Source: Euclidia mi
Lineage: Eukaryota; Arthropoda; Insecta; Lepidoptera; Erebidae
Direction of reading: 5' to 3'
Length of the DNA stretch: 64,000 nucleotides
NCBI GenBank assembly: GCA_944739405.2
Contig: OX123183.2
Location: forward strand, 96,982,729-97,046,728
A model generated the notes under the pieces. The model ran no database searches. It saw only the letters and a program-made list of their open reading frames with translations, and was not told the DNA's origin. The position numbers and the translations under genes were made by a program. This document shows, in pieces, positions 55,116 through 64,000 of the stretch (its first letter is position 1; every line of letters starts with the position of its first letter).

Positions 55116-55165
55116 CCGCCGGCTGACCGCAGCCGGTGGCCTATGTTGCTCTATGGGTACTATGT

Positions 55166-57050
55166 TTCCATTACCTACTATGTTTGGATTAGCCATATCT
55201 ACAAGATTAATTTTAATTATATTCTTATATAATACACGATAAAATTACAACCTTCATCGTCACAGCATTAAATATACTGCCAACCCCAAATAAAAAACTT
55301 CAGCTCATTCCAAATATGAAAAAAGGTCCTAGTGCAAATAAATAGTGCCCTCACGCACCGCGCGAACATTGAACACGTATCTAAAAGTTCGTAACTAGAG
55401 ATTTCCACGTCCACTCCAACTGACAAACGTTTGAGACTCCAAGAAACTTGTTAGAAAACTAAAAAGAACTCGTTGCAAAGATGTTAAGAGCGTGCCAAAC
55501 ACAGCAACGTTTTATGCAGAAGAACAACTTCGTACTAACCTTGAAAATCTGTTTTCTGTATGTTTTGGTACCTTCCTACCAAAAATATTGCATGTTGCCC
55601 ATTCTATTAGAAACTTTTTACTTTACACTGTTCATCTCCTCATTATGTAGTAATGTTTGATTATCTATTAGTTTGTACAATAAAATACTGCGTATTCTTC
55701 AGTTATTTGCCGTGAACAAGCAAATACATAAGTATACCTATATGTTTTACGCTTTATGTGATGAGAGTATTACCGTTCATCAGGCACGTTCAAATTCTCA
55801 TAATAACTAGGGAGAGACCCACAAGGATAAGAGAGCACGTCTGTCACTTAAGTCTAAAATTTTTGAGACATCTACATATTTTCGTTTTTCTTTACTGCTA
55901 GTGTACTTCTGTTGTGAAGCTGTCTACTGTCGCGGGCGAGGCTCAAGCCCAGTCTGCGACAGCTACTCGATTTAATTTACATCTCCGCACCAATTGTTCT
56001 CAACTTCAGAGTTCGACGAACGGCCGGGCGCTACCTCTGATTTATTTTCCCTCAACATCCCTTTAAACGGATTTTAGTTCCTTAGTACCAGAACTTTACA
56101 GAGTAGTACGTTTTAAAGGTAAGTGTATAATTTATTATGATAGCACCATCACTGTGCATTACCGAAACGACGAAGAAAATCAACGAGTGTTGCCTCTTAA
56201 GCTTTATACCGCCCATTAACTACACGTCTAGATCAATCAGGTTATCATATTTCTAAAGTTAGATAAGTCGTTTTAAACTTTCATATTTATTTTTACCTGA
56301 TGTTATTATTTTTATAAATAAATAGCCAAATCAGTAGGTAGGTATTATTACACACTCTAAGACTGAAATTATCCAGAAATCTTTGTTTTCCCACGTTATA
56401 AACCAAAAGATGTAAGCCGAGCTTTTTAGACCTTAGAGAAACAGTAGGTACCAATGACACTTTTTTATTTTAGATTCGACCTAGGGATTCAACAAAATTC
56501 AGCAAAAATGACTAAGGACACTGCCCGTATTTTAAAAAAAATACATTATAAAAATCGAAGTGAGCGTAATGTTAGAAAATGGGTGATAAATGTTTAAAAG
56601 GAGGGGCTAGCCTTGCCATTTATCAGTGGCAGGTAGACACGATAGGCAACTAGGCGTCGTCGCAGACTAACATTGGGTATCTCGCTTACCTGCAGCTCTG
56701 AAAGGGCGATAAAGATCGGTAGCTACTATGTTGCGATGCGAAAGTCTAAAGTCATTGCACTTTACTATACTACTAACAAAATTAACACGATTGGAGCACG
56801 ATGCTAAGTCAATACTGTGAGTACATAATATATTTTGTTGCCATACCCTGCAGATTTATACAAGCTGCAATACATGCTAACTGTAAGTGGAATGTCATGA
56901 CCTATAACAATCCACGTTCAGAAGTAAAGCAGTTTCAAATACCGCTATGGAACCTGACAAGTTCTTAGATTTTGTTTTGTAGCTAAAAAGTAATACTATA
57001 GTACAATAAGGTAATACTGTAAAAAATGTTGCTATTTTCTTTTCTATATC
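55166..57050. other. No gene supported; possible splice donor at 56117
   Basis: AT-rich background with a GC-richer block at 55900-56110 ending 'cgttttaaag|gtaagtgtat', a textbook donor. The block has no long ORF, so if it is an exon it is untranslated. Nothing else recognised. Confidence 0.25.
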
Positions 57051-57052
57051 AG

Positions 57053-57199
57053 ACATAACATGACATAACATAACATAATTTCACGCCTTTTATCCCCGAA
57101 GGGGTAGGCAGAGGTGTATTACACACACACACTCCGCCAGTTATGTTTAGGTCCCAATGTAATAGGGGGCGAGCATATTGCCATCTACCGGGCACATTA
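57053..57199 (-). mobile_element. SINE family A, 5' truncated
   Basis: On the plus strand '(ataac)n', 'ttcacgccttttatccccg', 'aaggggtaggcagaggtg', 'gtcccaatgtaatagggggcg' and 'gccatctaccgggcacat' are the family tail and body. The tRNA head is missing; a second SINE follows directly. Confidence 0.75.
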
Positions 57200-57204
57200 T
57201 AAAG

Positions 57205-57342
57205 CGAGCGATAATTAATATTTTTCATACACATATAACTTCGAAAAGTCAGAGGTGTGTGCCCGGGGTAACTGGGGATCGAACCCGAGACCATCGTCTC
57301 AGCAGTCCGTTGCGTACACCACTGGGCTATCGCAGCTTTTTT
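57205..57342 (-). mobile_element. tRNA-headed SINE (family C/H relative), 5' part
   Basis: On the minus strand 'gctgcgatagcccagtgg' (A-box region), 'ggtctcgggttcgatcccc' (B-box), 'gcacacacctctgacttttcg' and 'atatgtgtatg'. The block 'tgacttttcgaagttatatg' is shared by families C and H. The 3' part is missing at the junction with family A. Confidence 0.7.
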
Positions 57343-57857
57343 CTGTATCAGCTATACTCAAAACTATTGTTTTAGCATCACAATGTTTTATATCAAAATG
57401 GAGACCGAACGGAATAATCCGATGTTGACAATGGAAAGGTAACCTTGACTGGGTCCAGTGTGTAAGTGTAATCAAATAGGGAGGTAGTATAGCATATTAT
57501 TATCCTTGTAAGCGCATTGCGAAGATAAATGGTTATAATTATTTAGTAGTATGTCAGAGTCATTATCACATTATTATATCTTTTAGTAAATCCGACAATA
57601 ATTTAGTCCGAATAATGTTTGGTAACTATAGCCTCTACTAATGTTTGTAGTACCAGTCATATAAAATGTGAGATATTTATAATAATTATGTTCAAATTAA
57701 AAGTATGTGCGAGCAATAGGCTCAGTAGTATACTAATTTGGTTGGGTTAATTCGCAACCACGATATCAAGATCATAATCGCTTTAAATATGTTTAACGGC
57801 AACAGAAACGTGGCAAATATGTTATGTCCTATTATACGCAACGAACGGCGCTTATTT
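57343..57857. other. No gene seen
   Basis: AT-rich, nothing recognised. Confidence 0.3.
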
Positions 57858-57985
57858 TTATTTATTTATTTATACTTTATTGTACACTTATACATACATT
57901 TGAAGGAATTTTCTGAACAAGTAAGTACAATGGGCGGCCTTATCGCTGACAGCGATATCTGCCAGGCAACCTTTAGATGGATATT
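57858..57985 (-). repeat. Jockey-type LINE 3' end
   Basis: On the minus strand 'ggttgcctggcagatatcgc', 'tgtcagcgataaggccgccc', 'attgtacttacttgttc', 'gtacaataaagtataaataaat'. This is the familiar 3' UTR of lepidopteran Jockey elements, with the AATAAAG signal near the end. No coding part attached. Confidence 0.65.
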
Positions 57986-58570
57986 ATTGGTCGGAAATAA
58001 ATGGTAGTTACAAGTGTACAGTTGTAAAAATATATAAATTCGTGTAATAACATACATATATACATACAAATAAATACTTATAAATATTAATATTTTGTTT
58101 TTCGTAATCAAAATTCATGTTGTATTATGACTCTTGTAAAACGTAATCCTCGCCATCTCTTTAAAAAAATACTATAACTCACCTACTACCTACTCTTCGT
58201 ATTAAAAGTTAAGTGTGGCAACAGGCTACGACCTGCCTAGTAGTTTTGGTCACTGAACATACCATTGGTGCCATTTTCTCTTGAATAAGTACCTTTTCGC
58301 AGCTAATTGTCCTTACCGTTCCCGTTGGTGTAAAAAAAGTAGATGATGCGAAAGAGTGGTCATTCGGTGCACTTGCAGCAAAACATAACAGTAGCGATAG
58401 TATCATCGATCTTCTGTGAGAGAATGGCATCACCTTCTTCCAAAGAACCTTCCTTAGCGTACGATATTTATTACAATTTAACGCATACATTTTGTACTGG
58501 ATTTGCGTCAATTGCACGTCGTAGACAAGATTTAACGCGATTAATACCTTAACAAGTCGCAATTTTCAAG
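57986..58570. other. No gene supported
   Basis: Two overlapping ORFs on opposite strands (117 codons minus, 69 codons plus) at 58209-58562 lack recognisable motifs. Probably chance or a decayed element. Confidence 0.3.
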
Positions 58571-58572
58571 GT

Positions 58573-58872
58573 AGTAGAGCCTTGCTGATTTCAGCATGAA
58601 TGGGCCGGCTTGACCGGGGAAGTACTACCCTCTCACAGAAAATCGACGTAAAGTAACAGTACCTAAACTGTTGCGTTTCGTTCGGTGAGTGAGAGTGCCG
58701 GAGGCCCTATCCCTTAATTCTGATCCCACTCCTCATCCTATCCCCTTTCCCATCCCCAAGGGGCGGCAACGCATTTGTGACTCCTGTGGTGTTGCTTGTG
58801 TCCATGGGCGGCGGTAATTGCTTACCATACCATCAGGCAATCCGTCTGCTCGTTTGCCGTCTATTACCATAA
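58573..58872 (+). repeat. Non-LTR 3' end with poly(A)
   Basis: 'gggccggcttgaccggggaag', 'tgagagtgccggaggccc', 'ccccaaggggcggcaacgc', 'tcctgtggtgttgcttgtg', 'ccatgggcggcggtaattgc', 'catcaggcaatccgtctgc' and 'tcgtttgccgtctattacc', followed by A12. This is a 3' module I know to be abundant in Lepidoptera. The parent LINE is not in the window. Confidence 0.7.
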
Positions 58873-59284
58873 AAAAAAAAAATACTTTTGCACTTAGGAG
58901 AAGCATAAAAATCATTTAGAACACCTGAAATCTCATGAGAACTCCTTGTTCCTACGTTAGAAGACTGTGATACATACACCACTGTCTTTTAAATCGGTTT
59001 ATGTCTACTTTGAAATCGAATTCCTTAAAACGAAATGTGATTTAAACCGGCTGTCGCCGCCAGTCTGTGGGAAAATTACCTGCGACTGATTTTCTACCTT
59101 CCTATAAAGTAGGTATCTACTTGTAGGCTGCAGCTATAGGCTTAAAACACTGTGTCAATTAATGTCTAGACTCCGGGAGCGACGGCCTGAATGAAATTAT
59201 AAAGAATTTATATCGGTCGAGGCCAACACGGCCTTTAAGTCTCATAAAAACCGAACATGGTATAGATGTAGGTGCATGCATGAC
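58873..59284. other. No gene seen
   Basis: Nothing recognised. Confidence 0.3.
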
Positions 59285-59525
59285 AGCCTCCGTGGTCCAG
59301 TGGATAGCGTATGCACTGGTGATCGGAGGTCCCGGGTTCGATTCCCGGGTCAGGCAATAGTGTTACTGTCTGTATTGTCTGGTGATGTGCCCGGTAACGG
59401 CAATAGGCTCGCCCCCTATTACGTGGGACCTAAAAATTCGTGGCGAAATGTGGGTGTAATATTACACCTCTGCCTACCCCTTCGGGGATACAGGTGTGAG
59501 ACTATAAATAAAAAATAAATAAATA
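59285..59525 (+). mobile_element. SINE family A (head type 2), best-preserved head
   Basis: 'agcctccgtggtccagtgg' and 'gggttcgattcccgggtc' are the A- and B-box regions. The 'cagtagcagcacgg' block is lost by a small deletion ('gtctgtattgtctggtgatg'). The rest, 'ggcaataggctcgccccc', 'cctctgcctaccccttcggg' and 'caggtgtgagactataaata', is intact. The tail is (aaat)n. Confidence 0.85.
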
Positions 59526-59629
59526 GATGTAGGTATGCATTTTGTAAAAATATTATCAGGTTCATATTAACTGTTGAAGCTTTTAGGGTTTATATAGTTT
59601 GTAGACTATGTGGATTTGTAGATATAAAC

Positions 59630-59800
59630 ATAATTGACCGCACTTATAGCGTACGCATGACAATCGGCATGTGCCAGTTCGATTCCCACACGAGACAACA
59701 CTGCGTGATATACAAATTGTTGTTTTGAGTCGGATTGTTGTTTGTGTCCGTTGATTGATTTACATTTTAGAGGTTTTAAGTACTTCTCTAGTTGCAGATA
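59630..59800 (+). repeat. SINE family F copy
   Basis: 'gaccgcacttatagcgtacg', 'cagttcgattcccacacgag' (B-box), 'caacactgcgtgatatac' and 'aaattgttgttttgagtcgg'. The same family as 54045-54175 (minus) and 16361-16438. Confidence 0.6.
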
Positions 59801-62800
59801 TTGTGGTCGCTGAGGCACTAAACAAGCTACAAGAAGCTATCCACGCTACTTTGAAAAGTGGTGCGCGCGGTAAAACCAAATCTCATGAAAAATATTAATT
59901 TGAAATGAATTCCAAATTCAATGAAGTGACAACAGAATCGAGTTCTACATATTTAAGTGCTAAATCCTAAATCGAACATAAAAAAAAAATATAGTGGCAA
60001 AAATATAATTTACTTTAATAAAATAATATGCCAACTTCATGGAGGTTACATGAAGAGGGGTTGCAAGGTTTCGTGTTATTAAGATTCAAAAGTGGATAGA
60101 AATGGTTCAAGTTCCACACAGCGCTCCGTCGCCACTTCCCTTTTCTTAGAACTTCTGGTCACACTACTGCTTACACCTTTGACAGACTTTTGGTCTCTTC
60201 GCCTCTTCATCTCTTTTTATAGACAAATATTAGGACCGCTCCCATTAAAGGATTAAAACCCAGTGACGGGAAATTAAAGACATTCGAACGGAACGGAACA
60301 CCTATAAATAACAATATGTACATCGTAGGTAAAAAGTGTTGTCCCGTCTGGAGATCAAAAGACGCGGTCAGTTAAACCACTAGGTACGCTACAAGGGCGT
60401 TATTAACATCATAAATCCGATAAGTATATCAATTATTATACTTACATATAATATAAGTTATACCAATAATATGAAAGATCACATTATTTTTCAGTTAAAA
60501 TGATACAAATCTAACTTAACCATAACATGACCGAAGGAGAGCAACGACGTAACTGTAAAAGATACTAAAACGTTTCCTTTTCTGATTGTCATTCACATTA
60601 TTAAACTTTCTTTGCTGGTGTTTGTTATAACTCCAAAACAGACTGCTCAAAGTAAGTATTTCATACTTACCTACTTACTAAGTATTTCATACTTAATATA
60701 CAATTACATGGCAAATAAGGTGAAAACGCATTTAGATCTTGTTATACGCTATTTCGCTGAGTACGATCGAACTATTCAGATCTTGGAATTAGATATCAAT
60801 TTACATTTATATGTACTTACATAGCTATAAAAGGCTTACGGACAAATCGATCCCATTTACTGAACATCTTGAGCCGATAGCACAGGTTACTATGTCGCTA
60901 GTAAATTACAAACTAACTAGTTACGTCAAGTTAAAGCGTAATTAGTATGCGCTAGTTACGACAAGGCGCACAAATACGTGCCATACAAGTCATACAACAC
61001 ATGTAAGTACTTCACTCGCGACCTTATAACAAACGTGCTAAAGGCAACATCGAGTTATTGAACCCATCAAACAACATCGACCATTAACACTTAAGTTCAC
61101 ATAAATAAACAGCATACCAAATTGTCACCAATGTCATACCAACGTTCGATATAAAGCACTCCAATTCATTCCATATCGTTACGGATTGTCATTTTAATAC
61201 CCGACACACGATCTCGTCGGCTCACAATCTTGATACATCGCTACAAAGCGGCAGCTTCGGATTTTCCTGCACGATCTCGGGACACAGATCTATAAGATAA
61301 AGCTTGACTCGCTTCAAGACTTATACAAGCAACAGCGAAACATGTTATGCCATTTTGTCAGCTGAGGTACAACCTTTAGTTTGCTGTTTGGCGCGACGTA
61401 TTTCCATCAAGCCTGGTTCTATTGTAAATATTGTCTAGACAAACTTCGCTCCGAAGGTAATTTGCGTTTTAGATTTTGAAAGTACCTCATTTATAAATGT
61501 TTGCCTCGCTGTTCTAGGGATTACACGCGTGGGCGTATGAACGCTCTCATGAATCTCGTTCAATTCATCTTTGAAATTCCCCTGCACGAGCTCTACTTAG
61601 TATTGAAACTGCTTTTACATATTTCGTTTCATCTAAAACTTTGAAATCTTTATATGAATCTTTAGATTCTAATAAAGTAAAACTTTGTTTCAAAGTCTCA
61701 CAACAATGCAAATAAAAATGCCTAGATAAACCGTTGAAATAAGATTCAAAGAATCGCAGAATAGAAAGGTACGCTATCCTAACGAGCTGCGCCTTCGAAT
61801 TGATTTCACGAACTTTACCTACTCGTAATAAATTCTGAGCAAAACAAAGAATCGGTTGTGAGTTTCGGCTTTAGTTTGGAGCGTTCACAATAAACAACGG
61901 CCCATAAACTACGTTGGCTGACACGCATATTTCTTATTTTTCTTTGAAACATCTCGGAATGATATTACCCTAGCTGGCCGTAAATACCGCTCTATTAATT
62001 AGGGGCCACGTTCGAGGCGGCTCCAGAGCGTATGACATCATGCACCCGCGATTTTCGACAAGGCTCCTTTGTTTCCAAACCTGACAGATTCGGCGTAAAT
62101 CACAGCGAGTGACAGCCGCGGCAATACAAAACTGAGAAAATATTATTTTTTAAATTCGGTTGGTCTTTGTCCTCAAGGAGCGTACCGCACGGTTGCGTCA
62201 GTACCCATCTTGCATGCCGCTGACGACAATGTGCTGAATGATGAAATGGTTTCACGGCTACATTTGTTTGTACAGACCAAAGATAAATATCCACTCGTGA
62301 GAGCGGCCCGAGAGGCGGTTCGATTAAAAGGAACATAAATGTTGATCGCTCGCTTGTAATGATATTTACAGCTATTGAAATTTCGTCGTCAATCAACATA
62401 ATTATAGTGAAATATGAGATGATTGTTACAACGAAATATGGGCTCATATTTCAAACCCTGTCATGAATAACAGAAATCAAAACCGTCGTGAGTAACAAAA
62501 AGCAACACGGTGTATGCTCGTAGGGTGTTGTATTTCTAAATATTAAATATGGCCGCTTAAACTAATCGCGACGATGACGTTAAAGTACAAGTGGAAATAA
62601 TTACAACGCAACGTGTTGTCTGTAACAAAGACGAGTCGTGTCCTGGGGCGGTGGTGTCAGGAACAGGAATAGAACGACGGAGCCCCCGACGGAGCGTGAA
62701 GCCGAGGTGTTTCCAATTTACAGACGACGACATCTCTAATGCGCGACAAGATTTACAATCGGTATTAATTTAAAAACATCTCTCATGACGTAACGATCTA

Positions 62801-64000
62801 TATTTGAAAATATTCTCCCCCATCACATAAATGCAATATTTTGTTTGCACTTTTTATTCACAAGTCAGAGCGAAACTTTCCGACGGTAATGTTTTATAAA
62901 TGCGACGTAAGAAGCACATTATTCATCCATATTCGCCGTGGCCAGACGAATCGCGTATCCGAACTGCCATGAAGACGTTTAATTAGTACCAAACACGCGA
63001 TCTTCGGGTCTCGGAATACTGTTACTCGGTTATAAAAGAAGAGTGGCTCCCATCGTCGATGCTCGTAAAGTGGCTGCAATGAAAAAACCGTAAAACAAGG
63101 GAGAGTGCTGAGGCGAAAATATGATTTTTGTGGGTTGGTTCCTTAAAAATTATGAGCGCATGTAAAAACTACTCACCTCGAACTTTATGCACCTTCAAGA
63201 TAAAAGACGAAATCTTTCTTTTTAGTTATCACAATAAAGCAGCGCCATGATAAGTAAAAATGTTGCAAAACACATTTCTTTCACGGGAATTCGTTATCGA
63301 TAGATGTACATCAATATCAGGTAACTCAATTTCGGAGTTGGAAAACTTCACTAAGTCCGATATTGGCTTCTCCTTTTAAGGTCTTTTTGATGTCACATCA
63401 AAAGGAAAACTGATCCCTTTTCCGGTTCAATACCTGCCGTCATTGTCATCGCTTAGATCATCGTACACTTCGACTTTCTCATTGTGATCAACCCTCATAA
63501 CTTTTATGAAAGAACAGATTTCTTTATTACACACGAATACTTTTTCTAATTCAATCTCGTGATCCTCCAGTTCATTTATTTATTCGTTTCAAAGTAATTC
63601 GCTCGGGAGGCAATAGGATTTTTTTTTCTTATTAAAATAGTCAAAGAGGGAATCCCGGGGGACGCTATCGCATTGTTAGTCCACCTGTATTTCCTTTAGG
63701 TAAGTTCAAAATAAGTAAATCTTATTATGCTCCTCAATGGGCATCTGGTTACTTGAGGGACTGTGTTCATTTTATATTTATGAGTGTTATACAATGGGTT
63801 TTAAAGATTCCGGTTTATTCATTGAGTTTGTTAACTACTACTACAACTCAAAACCCCTTCTTCCGTTCTCATTGGACCTTAGAAATGCCGTTCTATAATA
63901 ATTATGTGTTAGTCTCAGAAGCAAAAATAAACTCAAACATCAACATAAACGTTGTTAATTGAGGTCAATTGATCCCGAGTCCTAAATTGCCTTAAGTCTT
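59801..64000. other. Longest repeat-poor stretch, no gene supported
   Basis: I recognise no transposon here except a possible SINE B-box at about 60335-60400. Base composition is more even than elsewhere, especially 61900-62350 and 62600-62780. The 115-codon minus ORF at 62100-62447 and the 60-codon plus ORF at 62591-62773 have no domain I know. It could be old unique intergenic DNA, an intron or regulatory DNA. Confidence 0.35.

Larger units (their letters stand above)
54400..55156. mobile_element. Tiny palindromic element split by a hAT insertion
   Basis: 'catagagcaacacaggtcgcc' (54400) and its inverted match 'ctatgttgctctatg' ending at 55156 would be joined, without the insert, as a foldback of about 57 bp. 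The flanks ggtactttg (54391-54399) and ggtactatg (55157-55165) differ at one base and may be an 8-9 bp TSD. Confidence 0.6.

Noticed and set aside
58209..58562. 117-codon minus-strand ORF
   Set aside because: No motif, an overlapping ORF on the other strand, and a location between two LINE 3' ends. Not enough to call a gene.
7457..59350. tRNA genes suggested by A- and B-box sequences at 7457, 16695, 31250 and 59285
   Set aside because: Each is followed by the same SINE body and tail and does not fold into a complete tRNA with an acceptor stem that I can pair. They are SINE heads.
62100..62447. 115-codon minus-strand ORF
   Set aside because: Composition is not protein-like across its length and no splice sites or domain are visible.

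Overview
The window looks like nuclear intergenic DNA from a moth or butterfly (Lepidoptera). It is AT-rich and dense in transposable elements. Several dispersed modules are ones I associate with lepidopteran genomes: RTE-type tails carrying a 'gtccactgctgga...aggcctctcc' box and (ATGATG)n ends, tRNA-headed SINEs, R1-type 3' UTRs, and a repeat that opens with 'gggttccgtac'. I see no convincing complete host gene. The only host-gene candidate is a short possible 3'-terminal exon (593-663), at low confidence.

Most of the describable content is nested mobile DNA, and target-site duplications (TSDs) let the insertions be ordered. (1) At 3798-5589 a MITE is split by a 1.5 kb TIR element that carries many GCGTCCA motifs. 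(2) At 7457-9755 a SINE is split by a 5'-truncated RT/RNase H LINE, which is itself split by another SINE. (3) At 15291-15959 there is a Mutator-like foldback element with a 9 bp TSD. (4) At 19147-20570 (minus) and 52384-53014 (plus) lie 3' ends of R1-type LINEs. (5) At 21730-24575 a CR1/Jockey-group LINE keeps an unbroken 808-residue ORF, the longest in the window. (6) At 35828-47452 an 11.6 kb nest sits inside one Tc1-like transposon: a hAT element that has collected RTE LINEs in both orientations, and a deleted gypsy-type LTR element. (7) At 50644-51574 a TA-flanked MITE is split by an RTE fragment. (8) At 54400-55156 a hAT element with about eight subterminal 'ctacggattttt' motifs is inserted in a tiny palindrome.

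Between these are at least five SINE families (called A, C, D, F and G here, plus one labelled H). Family A carries two different tRNA heads and shares its 3' end with an RTE-like LINE present in the same window, so that LINE is its likely retrotransposition partner. One copy has an RTE 5'-UTR segment where the tRNA head should be.

A second recurring pattern is short, near-perfect inverted duplications (17-31 nt arms, 2-13 nt loops) at unrelated places, including inside SINE and LINE sequence. The stretches without features (roughly 0-3.8, 9.8-14.5, 17.6-19.1, 24.6-29.7, 47.5-50.6, 55.2-57.0 and 59.8-64 kb) are AT-rich and show no gene I can support. The last of these is the longest repeat-poor stretch.
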